NCBI RefSeq assembly: GCF_015667585.1
Contig: NZ_JADPEG010000006.1
Coordinates: 121,925 to 185,924, forward strand
Direction of reading: 5' to 3'
Length of the DNA: 64,000 bases
DNA from: Clostridium sp. D33t1_170424_F3
GTDB taxonomy: Bacteria; Bacillota; Clostridia; Oscillospirales; Acutalibacteraceae
Shown: piece after piece, positions 42,383 to 49,973 of the stretch
How the letters are laid out: each line of letters opens with the position of its first letter
How positions within the stretch are numbered: position 1 is the first letter of the stretch
Position numbers and translations under genes: made by a program
Notes under the pieces: generated by a model
The model's database searches: none
Seen by the model: the letters and a program-made list of their open reading frames with translations, nothing else
Told to the model about the DNA's origin: nothing

Positions 42383-43435
42383 TTAATCCGGGTTGACCAG
42401 CATGATCTTTCCCTTGACCGCGCCCGGTGTTTCAAAGAGGCGGAATGCCTCCGCCGTGTCCCGCATGGGGAAGGTTTTATATACCAGCGCAGGGTCGAAG
42501 CGCAGTTTCCCGCTGCTGAAATAGTCCGCCGTCATAGTCCATTCATTTCCAGGAAAGGGGGCGGAGTAGCTCATCCAGGAGCCGGTGAGGTGAAATTCCC
42601 TGCGGTTCATCAGTTCGAATTCTTTCCATGGGAATTGCAGGTCGCGGCTGGAGGTGCCTATAAAGCAGACGCCTGCCTGGTTGGCTGCGAGGGAAAAAGC
42701 CATGCGCATGGTTGCGTTCTGTCCGGCGGTTTCAAATACAAAACCGTAGCCCCGGTTTTCGGTTACCGCCATCGCGCGGTCCAGAAAGCCCAGGTCGGTG
42801 GTGTTTATAACCTCATCCGCCCCCAGACGCTTTGCCAGCTCCAGACGTTCGTTGCTGATGTCAAATACCACGGTGTGGCGCGCGCCCAGCAGCTTTGCCC
42901 ACTGCATGGTAAACAATCCCACCGTGCCGCCGCCCAGGATTGCCACATCCTCTCCGCCGTGGTAATGGGCGCAGTTCAGGCCATGCAGCCCCACTGTGGC
43001 AGGCTCAAAAAAGGCCCCTTGGACAAAATCAACGTCCCGGCTGAATTTGACCACATTCCGCGCCGGGACTTTGACGAAATCGGCAAAGCTGCCAAACGCA
43101 CTGGAACCGGTGAATGTGTATTGCTTACAGAGGGCATAGCGGCCTTTCTGACAGTCGGGGCAGGCCATACAGGGAATAAGCGGGGCCGCGGTGACACAGT
43201 CGCCCGGCGAGACAGCGGAAACGCCTTCTCCGGTTTCTTCCACAGTGCCGGAGAACTCATGCCCCAGTACAATAGGGTAGAAATGCGCCGCAGGACCGTT
43301 GACTCTGGGAATGTCGGACCCGCAGATCCCCGCGGCTTTGACGCGGATCACCACCTCGCCGGGGCCTGCCCTTGGCGTCTCAATTTCTTCGTACCGCAGG
43401 TCTTTGACCCCGTGCAATACCGCTGCTTTCATCAT
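42383..43435 (-). CDS. Zinc-dependent polyol/alcohol dehydrogenase (galactitol-1-P dehydrogenase-like)
   Basis: A 350-residue medium-chain dehydrogenase. The catalytic zinc site reads AAGICGSDIPRVNG (Cys) and VLGHEFSGTVEE (His, Glu). The structural zinc site has CMACPDCQKGRYALC. The Rossmann loop is VAILGGGTVGLFTMQWAKLLG, and DISNERLELAKRLGA places the acidic residue typical of NAD preference. It is like the sorbitol/galactitol-1-phosphate dehydrogenase branch. The ATG pair at 43435/43432 overlaps the FGGY kinase stop. With the reductase downstream it could form an aldose-polyol-ketose pair. Confidence 0.85.
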   Translation of the reverse strand: MMKAAVLHGVKDLRYEEIETPRAGPGEVVIRVKAAGICGSDIPRVNGPAAHFYPIVLGHEFSGTVEETGEGVSAVSPGDCVTAAPLIPCMACPDCQKGRYALCKQYTFTGSSAFGSFADFVKVPARNVVKFSRDVDFVQGAFFEPATVGLHGLNCAHYHGGEDVAILGGGTVGLFTMQWAKLLGARHTVVFDISNERLELAKRLGADEVINTTDLGFLDRAMAVTENRGYGFVFETAGQNATMRMAFSLAANQAGVCFIGTSSRDLQFPWKEFELMNRREFHLTGSWMSYSAPFPGNEWTMTADYFSSGKLRFDPALVYKTFPMRDTAEAFRLFETPGAVKGKIMLVNPD

Positions 43436-45003
43436 AGGACCACCTTTCTGTTTTTCCGGCCCGCCTGCGCGTTTTGCAGCGCGGCGGCCTTTTCCATCGT
43501 TGGTTTTAAGCGTTCGTACAGTTCCAGGTAAAGGGGATACAGCGCCCGATAGACGGCGCGGTTCTCCGGATTGGGAATATGCTCCCGCTGAATTTGGACT
43601 GTGGCGCGGACCGCCTCCGCAAAGCCGGGGTAGAGGCCTACGCCCACGCCGGCCAGAATCGCCGCCCCTAAAACGGTTGCAGTGTCTGAGGCAGGCACAC
43701 AGATTTTTTTGCCGGTTACGTCGGCCTTGATCTGCGTCCAGAGACGGCTGTTTGCCGCGCCGCCCATCGCGTACAGGGTTTCGGTCTGCACGTTCACTTC
43801 CTCTGCCGTGCGCAGGTTGTGCAGCAGAGAGAAGGCCGCGCCTTCCAGCAGCGCGCGGAACAGATGCGCCCGCGTCGTTTGAAAGCTGAGGCCGAAGAAG
43901 ACGCCGGACGCGTGCGGGTCCCAGATGGGGGAGCGTTCCCCGGAGAGATAGGGGAGAAAGAGTACGCCGTCTGCGCCGGGCGAAATGGATTCCGCGAGCC
44001 GGTCCAGAAGGGCGAAAACGGTTCCGCCCTCTTTTTCTGCGAGAAGGCGTTCCGTTTCTCCCAGTTCCCGCGCGAGCCAGCGGAGGCTTGCGCCGCCGCC
44101 CACCGTGCCGCCCTGCAGCAGCCAATGTCCGGGGACGACGTGCGGACTCAGTATCAGCGAGGGATGAGAAACCGGCTTGTCCAGACAAATGCTCATGCCG
44201 CCCGCCTGTCCGCCCTGTTCCTGCGTCTGGCCCGGTTGGAGGACGCCCGCCCCGAGCGCCCCGCACGCGGCGTCCAGCCCGCCCGCCACAACGGGCGTAC
44301 CGGAGAGCAGCCCCGTCTGCCGGGCGGCGGCTTCCGTCACGGTCCCCACCACGGCATGGCAGGGGAACAGCGGCGGCAGGCGGTTAAGGTCGATTTTCAG
44401 CCGTGCAGCGGCTTCTTTGCTGTAGGCGCCTGCTCCAACGTCGAATACATGCAAGCCGTAGCTCTGGCAGAAATCCTGTGACAGTCGTCCGGTCAGGCGG
44501 TATGCAACATAACCGTTGCTCTGCAAGAAGCAGTGCGTTTTTTGATAAAGCTCCGGCGCATTCCGCTGGAACCAGAGGATTTTGGGTGTGGTATAGGAGG
44601 GTTGAAAAGGGTTTCCACTGACCGCAAAAAGCGCTTCCCGGTCTGTCTGTGTCAATTCGTCACAGATTGCCTGTGCGCGGGTATCCATCCAGATGGGGGT
44701 GTTGTGCAGAACGTTGCCCTCTCGGTCCACCGGAATGCAGGACCAGCTCTGGCCGTCTATTCCAATGCCCGCGATACGGCCGGGAGAAAGCTTCCCCTGC
44801 TCCAGACAGTCTCGGACGCCGATGCAGATTTCCCTCCACCATATGTCCGGGTTCTGTTCCGCCCAGCCGGGAGCGGGATAAAGCACCTCATATTCCCGCG
44901 TGCTGGAGGAGAGGACCTGCCCCTCCGGAGTGAACACCGCAATCTTGCATGCGGAGGTCCCAACGTCAATTGCGAGCAGCAGATCGCTTTGTGCGTTACC
45001 CAA
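43432..45003 (-). CDS. FGGY-family carbohydrate kinase (xylulokinase-like)
   Basis: A 523-residue sugar kinase. The N-terminal ATP fold is LLLAIDVGTSACKIAVFTPEG (8-28), followed by GWAEQNPDIWW, IGIDGQSWSCIPVD with the catalytic-region Asp, WMDTRAQAICDEL, the central GGLDAACGALGAG, and LPYLSGERSPIWDP with the FGGY-like signature. It probably phosphorylates a ketose. Substrate cannot be read from sequence alone. Its start overlaps the PfkB gene stop by eight bases. Confidence 0.88.
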   Translation of the reverse strand: MGNAQSDLLLAIDVGTSACKIAVFTPEGQVLSSSTREYEVLYPAPGWAEQNPDIWWREICIGVRDCLEQGKLSPGRIAGIGIDGQSWSCIPVDREGNVLHNTPIWMDTRAQAICDELTQTDREALFAVSGNPFQPSYTTPKILWFQRNAPELYQKTHCFLQSNGYVAYRLTGRLSQDFCQSYGLHVFDVGAGAYSKEAAARLKIDLNRLPPLFPCHAVVGTVTEAAARQTGLLSGTPVVAGGLDAACGALGAGVLQPGQTQEQGGQAGGMSICLDKPVSHPSLILSPHVVPGHWLLQGGTVGGGASLRWLARELGETERLLAEKEGGTVFALLDRLAESISPGADGVLFLPYLSGERSPIWDPHASGVFFGLSFQTTRAHLFRALLEGAAFSLLHNLRTAEEVNVQTETLYAMGGAANSRLWTQIKADVTGKKICVPASDTATVLGAAILAGVGVGLYPGFAEAVRATVQIQREHIPNPENRAVYRALYPLYLELYERLKPTMEKAAALQNAQAGRKNRKVVL

Positions 45004-45925
45004 GACGGTTCACCTGCCCCTTGCATAAAATCGCCGCGAGATCGTCCAGATGGAAAAATCCGGTCTTTTCGCACATGGCATTGGCGGAGGAGACGCTCAG
45101 CGCAAGATGCAGGGCGGCTTCCGCGCTGTAATTCCGTGCGATGGCCACCGCGAACGCCGCGACCATGCTGTCTCCGCAGCCGACCGTATTTTTCACTGGA
45201 ACATCCGGCGGGGTTCCCTCGAATACGCCTTCCTCACAGGCCAGCAGCGCGCCTTCTTTCCCCAGAGAGATAACGACGCAGGCAACGCCGCTCTCGTGAA
45301 GCTTTACCGCTTCGCGCGCTGCGTCTTTTTTGGAATGAATCGGCGTACCGGTGAGCGCCTCCAATTCGTCAAGATTTGGCTTGATCAGGTAGGGGTTTGC
45401 TTCGATCCCTCTTGCGAGCGCTTTGCCGCTGGCGTCCAGAATCGTTCGTACGCCCCGGTTGTGCGCGCATTGGATCAGCCAGGCATAGAAATCTTCGGGA
45501 CAGCCGCAAGGCAAACTGCCGGAAAAAACAGCGAGCTGCGTTTTCTGCAGCAGTTCGTCGAAATGAACGGTAAACCGCTGCAGATCGTCTTCGCCCACCG
45601 GTGCGCCGGGTTCCAGCAGTTCCGTGCTGGCCCCGGTCCTGTCGATGAGATTGATACAGGTGCGCGTTTCCCCCTCGATGGGAACAAAGCTGCTGGGAAT
45701 CTGGTCCTGCGATAGAAGTTCTTTTAAATATGCGCCGCTGTGTCCGCCGCAAAAGCCGGTCGCCAGGACAGGTTCCCCCAGAAATGCGGCGGCGCGGGAT
45801 ACGTTCAGTCCTTTGCCGCCCGCCGTGGCGGCGCAGGAAGCGACGCGGTTGACTTTGCCCGGCTGGAACGTTTCCAAGCGGTACAGTTTATCGATTGCCG
45901 CGTTGAGCGTTATGGTGGTAATCAT
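44996..45925 (-). CDS. PfkB-family 1-phosphofructokinase/tagatose-6-phosphate kinase-like
   Basis: A 309-residue ribokinase-fold enzyme. It begins MITTITLNAAIDKLYRLE and has the glycine motif ATAGGKGLNVSRAAAFLG, FSGSLPCGCPEDFYAWLI, LIKPNLDELEALTG and the anion hole/catalytic motif KNTVGCGDSMVAAF (Asp). The pattern fits FruK/LacC enzymes that make a ketohexose 1,6-bisphosphate. The start at 45925 has AAAGGAGT; longer readings run into the aldolase. With the aldolase directly upstream it forms the bisphosphate-and-cleave end of the pathway. Confidence 0.88.
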   Translation of the reverse strand: MITTITLNAAIDKLYRLETFQPGKVNRVASCAATAGGKGLNVSRAAAFLGEPVLATGFCGGHSGAYLKELLSQDQIPSSFVPIEGETRTCINLIDRTGASTELLEPGAPVGEDDLQRFTVHFDELLQKTQLAVFSGSLPCGCPEDFYAWLIQCAHNRGVRTILDASGKALARGIEANPYLIKPNLDELEALTGTPIHSKKDAAREAVKLHESGVACVVISLGKEGALLACEEGVFEGTPPDVPVKNTVGCGDSMVAAFAVAIARNYSAEAALHLALSVSSANAMCEKTGFFHLDDLAAILCKGQVNRLG

Positions 45926-45939
45926 ATCGTCCACTCCTT

Positions 45940-46791
45940 TTATTTGGCGCGTCCAGCACAGCCGCAGACCAGGATGCGTTCCTTCACGAGCGTTTTGACC
46001 GCTTCCCGGCCCGCCGCGCAATACTGTTTGGGGTCGATGGCGCCGGGGTTTTGACTCAGGTAGGATCGGATTGTGTGGGTGTAAGCGACGCGCAGCTCCG
46101 TCGCAAAGTTTACTTTACAAATGCCCGCCCGGATGCAGGATTGAATTGCCTCGTCGCTGAGGCCGGACGCGCCATGCAGAACCATCGGCACGGTCAGGCG
46201 CGCTTTTAACACGCCGATTAATCCTACGTTTAAAACGGGCGTCGAGGTGTATACGCCGTGTGCGGTGCCGACCCCCACAGCGAGCGAGGAGACGCCGGTT
46301 TCCCGCTCAAAGCGGACGGCTTCTTCCGGGTCTGTGTAGCCTGCGCTTTCGCCCTCCAGATCATCCTCCTTGCCGCCAACCTGTCCCAGCTCGCCTTCCA
46401 CGGGGATGCCGTTCGGGCGGCAGGCGTCCACGACCGCTTTGGTTAAGGCAATGTTTTCCTTCAGCGGTTTTCTGGAGCCGTCGATCATAATGGACGTATA
46501 ACCGGCGCGCAGCGCCTGCACGGCGAGGGAAAAGCTGTTCCCGTGGTCCAGGTGCATGGCAACGGGCACGGGAATCCGCTCCGCAGCGGCGGCAGTGTTC
46601 GCCAGATAATAGTCCAGACCGGCATACCGCACGGTGCCGGGGGTGGTTTGAATAATAACCGGCGCGCAGAGCTCATCCGCGGCCTCCGTGATGGCCTGTA
46701 CCATCTCCATATTTTCCGCGTTGAACGCGCCCACGGCGTAGCCGCCCTTTTGCGCGTCCAGCAGCATTTCTTCGGTGGTTACCAAAGGCAT
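45940..46791 (-). CDS. Class II fructose/tagatose-bisphosphate aldolase
   Basis: A 283-residue zinc aldolase of the GatY/KbaY/FbaA family. It has the HLDHG motif with catalytic Asp and zinc His (about 82-84), IMIDGSRKPLKENI, VEGELGQVGG, the zinc His in VGTAHGVY, VLHGASGLSDEAI with another zinc His, and VNFATELR. It cleaves a ketohexose 1,6-bisphosphate to dihydroxyacetone phosphate and glyceraldehyde-3-phosphate. AAGGAGGT precedes the ATG. It is the first gene of the six-gene catabolic operon. Confidence 0.9.
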   Translation of the reverse strand: MPLVTTEEMLLDAQKGGYAVGAFNAENMEMVQAITEAADELCAPVIIQTTPGTVRYAGLDYYLANTAAAAERIPVPVAMHLDHGNSFSLAVQALRAGYTSIMIDGSRKPLKENIALTKAVVDACRPNGIPVEGELGQVGGKEDDLEGESAGYTDPEEAVRFERETGVSSLAVGVGTAHGVYTSTPVLNVGLIGVLKARLTVPMVLHGASGLSDEAIQSCIRAGICKVNFATELRVAYTHTIRSYLSQNPGAIDPKQYCAAGREAVKTLVKERILVCGCAGRAK

Positions 46792-46818
46792 AAAAAGACC
46801 TCCTTGTTTCTGTGGTCA

Positions 46819-46847
46819 TAAAAACGAAACGCTCCTCTTTGCTTCAA
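46819..46847. promoter_or_regulatory. Shared 29-bp motif at the aldolase operon start
   Basis: Plus-strand sequence from TAAAAACGAAACG to CTTTGCTTCAA. It matches 25 of 29 bases at 49888-49916 in front of the ABC transporter, but in opposite orientation relative to transcription. At both places it begins next to the -10 box or start point, as a repressor operator would. Confidence 0.6.
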
Positions 46848-46904
46848 GGATAAGGAATGCAGAGAAAGAAAAGAAGGGAATATCCGACGGAAAACCGGCG
46901 AAAT
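46847..46904 (-). promoter_or_regulatory. Aldolase operon promoter with 21-bp-spaced repeats
   Basis: On the minus strand: ATTTCGCC (46904-46897), then 21 bases later ATATTCCC (46883-46876). After the 13-base second box there are 18 bases, then a -10 box TATCCT (46852-46847). Two other promoters in the regulon share this layout. Confidence 0.55.
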
Positions 46905-46984
46905 CCTCCTGACTATCGGAACCGCTCTTTCCCCGCCAAAGGCTTTATGATACAATGTGGAAAATGCTTGAAGGGGGGAGAAGC

Positions 46985-48742
46985 ATGCGGCAAAAATGGA
47001 GACGTTTTCAGCAGGCGCTCGCGCGGAACATGAAGTGGAACAGCCTGCTGATGGTGATTGCAGTGAGTACGACCGTGATCGCAGTCATGGCGGTACTGGT
47101 CATTACCCTGCTCATGAAAAACCGGTTTGACGCCGCGACGGATGAGACCATCCGCATGACCAACGCACAGATTGTGGACAACCTGCGGCAGAACATCGAC
47201 GGCTATTTGAGCGAGATGGTGGAGGTATCCGATTCCGTGGCGGCGATGCTGCAGGATGGGGGAATCCGGGAGGAAGCGCCGCGCTTTGTTCTGCGCAGGG
47301 ACATCGACACCATCGCGGTATTTGACCGGGAAGGCGAGCTGCTGCTGAAGACGGACGCGCGGCCGATCAAATCCTACGCACAGATCAAGGAAGAGCAGTG
47401 GTTCCGCAGCGTGCCGCCCGGCAGTAAGAATTACTACATTTCCGCGCCCCATGTGCAGCGTTTGTACGGAGGGGAATACCCCTGGGTGCTCTCCCTGAGC
47501 AAAGGGGTCAACTGGCGGGAAGACGGGCGCACACAGATGGGCATCATCCTTGTAGACATGAATTTTCAGAGCATCCAGCAGCTCTGCTCCAACCGGTTGG
47601 GACAGGGCGGTTACCTGTTCATCCTGGATGAGAACGGGGAGCTGATCTATCATCCCAACCAGCAGATGATTTACTATGGCATCGCGGACGAGGCGGTGGA
47701 GCGCGCCGCGTCGATCGGGCCGGGCGATACCATCATAGATTTGGGGAACAGGCGGTTTTCTGTCAGCGTCCGCAGGCTGTCCGGTACCAACTGGCGAATC
47801 GTGGGCGTCAGCCCCCTGCAGGGACTGTTTTACTACGGGACGGAGCTGCCAAACCTGATCACAATGATCGCAGTGGCGGCGGCCCTTATCGTACTGGTGC
47901 TGTCTGTTGTTGTATCCTACTTTACAACCAATCCAATCCGCCGTTTAATTCGCGTGATGGGAAAGGTGGAGGACGGTTCCCTTGACGCCTTTTCCACGGA
48001 GCACGGCGTATACGAGGTGCAGGAGCTGTCGCGTTCCTTTAACAACATGATTTACCGCATCCGGCACCTGATGGTGCAGGTGGTGGAAGAGCAGCAGCGG
48101 CTGCGCAAGAGCGAGATGAAAACGCTGCACGCCCAGATCAACCCGCACTTTTTATATAACACACTGGATTCCATCGTTTGGATGGCGGAGAGCGGAGACA
48201 ACGCCAATGTCGTAAAGATGATCTCCGCGCTCGCGCAGTTCTTCCGCCTGTCTCTGTCCGGCGGACACGATACCATCACAGTGGAAGAGGAGCTGCGTCA
48301 TGCGGAAAACTACCTGATTATTCAGAAAATGCGGTACAGCGACCAGTTTACCTATACACTTGACGCACCGCCGGAGGTGAGAAAGTGCAAAACGCTTAAA
48401 ATCGTATTGCAGCCCCTGGTGGAAAACGCCATCCTGCACGGCGTTTCCAATCTGCCGTACCCGGGAGAGATACGGGTATCCGCCGAAATACGGGATGGGA
48501 AGCTCTTGTTCGTCGTAAGCGACAACGGTTTTGGCATTCCGCCGGACAGGCTGGCGCGTATTTTAGAATCCAAGGTTCAGAGTAAATCGGGCATTGGCGT
48601 CAAGAATGTCAACGACCGCATTCAGCTTCTGTTTGGCAAGGAATACGGCTTGCAATACGAAAGCGAGCTGGACGAAGGGACAACGGTGCGGGTCTGGCTG
48701 CCGCTTACGGGGGATGAGGAAGGGATGGTGACGCAAAAATGA
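46985..48742 (+). CDS. YesM-type sensor histidine kinase
   Basis: A 585-residue membrane kinase. TM1 is about residues 17-41 (SLLMVIAVSTTVIAVMAVLVI), followed by an extracellular Cache-like sensor (about 45-280), TM2 (LITMIAVAAALIVLVLSVVVS), HAMP, and the His_kinase/HATPase domains: phospho-acceptor His in LHAQINPHFLYNTLDSI, N box LQPLVENAILHG, and G box SDNGFGIP / GIGVKNVNDRI. The start at 46985 has GGGGGGAG. Its promoter -10 is TACAAT at 46951-46956. It diverges from the aldolase operon and overlaps the next gene by four bases. Its partner regulator is probably the YesN-type gene at 53809. Confidence 0.93.
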   Translation: MRQKWRRFQQALARNMKWNSLLMVIAVSTTVIAVMAVLVITLLMKNRFDAATDETIRMTNAQIVDNLRQNIDGYLSEMVEVSDSVAAMLQDGGIREEAPRFVLRRDIDTIAVFDREGELLLKTDARPIKSYAQIKEEQWFRSVPPGSKNYYISAPHVQRLYGGEYPWVLSLSKGVNWREDGRTQMGIILVDMNFQSIQQLCSNRLGQGGYLFILDENGELIYHPNQQMIYYGIADEAVERAASIGPGDTIIDLGNRRFSVSVRRLSGTNWRIVGVSPLQGLFYYGTELPNLITMIAVAAALIVLVLSVVVSYFTTNPIRRLIRVMGKVEDGSLDAFSTEHGVYEVQELSRSFNNMIYRIRHLMVQVVEEQQRLRKSEMKTLHAQINPHFLYNTLDSIVWMAESGDNANVVKMISALAQFFRLSLSGGHDTITVEEELRHAENYLIIQKMRYSDQFTYTLDAPPEVRKCKTLKIVLQPLVENAILHGVSNLPYPGEIRVSAEIRDGKLLFVVSDNGFGIPPDRLARILESKVQSKSGIGVKNVNDRIQLLFGKEYGLQYESELDEGTTVRVWLPLTGDEEGMVTQK

Positions 48743-49734
48743 AGAACCGGCTGTTACGGGCCGCTTTGCTGGCCGCGGTTCTTTTGCTGTTGCTTTGTGC
48801 CTGCAGCGCGCGGCCCGCGGAATACGAGGTGGACCTCATCATCAAATCCACAGAATCGGAGTACTGGCAGAGCGTGTATGCCGGGGCGCAGGCCGCGGCA
48901 GGCACCTACCGGGTCAGGGTCAACTTTATGGGTCCGAAAGAGGAGAAGGACTATCGGGATCAGCGTGCGTTTATCGAGGGTGCGGTGGAGCGTGGGCCTG
49001 ACGCGGTGATCCTCGCTGCCGGTGATTTCAGCTTGATGGCGGAACCGATGGAACACGTTACCGGCGCGGGCATTCCCGTGGTACTGATTGATTCGTTTGT
49101 CAACAGCGATCAATGGAAGGCGTCGGTTTCCACGGACAACTACGAGGCGGGCCGTATCCTCGCGGAGGAGATGGCGGCAAGACTGCCGGAAGGCGGAAAA
49201 ATCGGCGTCATCGGGTTTGTACAGAATGCCTCGCCCGGCATCGAGCGTGAGAAGGGGTTTCGTGACTACATGGAGAAGCAGTCCGGTTTTACGGTGGAGA
49301 CCGTGCTCTACTGCGATTCCAATGTGGACACCGCGGCGGCGCAGACAAGGCAGATTCTGGAAACGTTCCCCGACGTCGCCGCCATAGCGGGCCTGAACGC
49401 CCAATCTGCCACGGGCGCGGCGCGCGCACTGGATCAGGCGGACCGCGCGGACATCTTTCTCGGCGGGATCGACTGCATGGTCGAGGAAGCGGCCTATGTG
49501 GAAAAGGGAATCCTTGACGTGGCGGTCCTCCAGAATCCCTACATGATGGGGTATTACAGTGTGGAGACCGCATACCAGATTCTGACCGGGAAGCCATATG
49601 AAAAGAGCGTCTATACGGATGTGACGGTGGTGGACCGGGACAACCTGTTTTCGCGGGAACACCAGCAGTTGATTTTCCCTTTTACCGGTCCGTCCACCTC
49701 CGAAACGGAAGCCGTTTTCCCTTCCCTTTCATAA
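48739..49734 (+). CDS. Sugar-binding lipoprotein coupled to the sensor kinase
   Basis: A 331-residue type I periplasmic-binding-protein (RbsB/LacI fold) with a lipobox LLCAC. The sequence from YEVDLIIKSTESEYWQSVYAG onward shows the paired-domain fold (VILAAGDFSLMAEPM, GGKIGVIGFVQNASPG, AAIAGLNAQSATGAARAL). It is co-translated with the kinase (ATGA) and closed off from the ABC operon by a terminator, so it probably delivers the sugar signal to the kinase rather than to the permease, as with CcpA-independent YesM/PBP pairs. A second binding protein (52563) serves transport. Confidence 0.85.
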   Translation: MKNRLLRAALLAAVLLLLLCACSARPAEYEVDLIIKSTESEYWQSVYAGAQAAAGTYRVRVNFMGPKEEKDYRDQRAFIEGAVERGPDAVILAAGDFSLMAEPMEHVTGAGIPVVLIDSFVNSDQWKASVSTDNYEAGRILAEEMAARLPEGGKIGVIGFVQNASPGIEREKGFRDYMEKQSGFTVETVLYCDSNVDTAAAQTRQILETFPDVAAIAGLNAQSATGAARALDQADRADIFLGGIDCMVEEAAYVEKGILDVAVLQNPYMMGYYSVETAYQILTGKPYEKSVYTDVTVVDRDNLFSREHQQLIFPFTGPSTSETEAVFPSLS

Positions 49735-49781
49735 AAACTGCCCTCTATCTCAGATGAGATAGAGGGCAGTTTCTGTTTTTT
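49735..49781 (+). terminator. Terminator between sensor pair and ABC operon
   Basis: An 18-bp perfect stem AAACTGCCCTCTATCTCA and its complement with a two-base loop, then CTGTTTTTT. Confidence 0.9.
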
Positions 49782-49819
49782 CATATGTTTTTGAACGGCG
49801 GCCGCCATCTGGCGACCGT

Positions 49820-49880
49820 CGTTTTTTGACCAATTGCAGTCGTTTTTTCCATTCTGTTTCGTCTTTTTGGCTGGTAAGAT
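49820..49880 (+). promoter_or_regulatory. ABC operon promoter with 21-bp-spaced repeats
   Basis: CGTTTTTTGACC (from 49820) and CGTTTTTTCCATT (from 49841) are direct repeats with a 21-bp period. TTTTCCATTCTG ends at 49856, then 18 bases, then the -10 box TAAGAT (49875-49880). The layout is the same as at the aldolase and GH95 promoters. Confidence 0.6.
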
Positions 49881-49887
49881 AAACCTG

Positions 49888-49916
49888 TAAAAACGAAACG
49901 GTTCTCTTTGATCCAA
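49888..49916. promoter_or_regulatory. Shared 29-bp motif at the ABC operon start
   Basis: TAAAAACGAAACG to CTTTGATCCAA, matching 46819-46847 at 25 of 29 bases. It lies just downstream of the predicted -10 box. Confidence 0.6.
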
Positions 49917-49973
49917 TCAACGATCCATGCGGGGCTTCCTCTGGAACGCTCCACGAAAGGCGGGAAAAACGAA

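Noticed and set aside
42377..43531. A 384-codon plus-strand gene opposite the zinc dehydrogenase
   Set aside because: It overlaps a strongly conserved gene on the other strand and reads as low-information shadow sequence.
42383..44266. A 627-codon fused protein upstream of the dehydrogenase
   Set aside because: The N-terminal extension is an Arg/Pro/Gly-rich shadow of the FGGY kinase gene; the true start has its own ribosome site at 43435.
46819..46847. A standard CcpA cre site
   Set aside because: GAAACG with GTTC-type flanks is partly similar at one promoter, but the other copy lacks the symmetric half, so it is kept only as an unknown shared motif.
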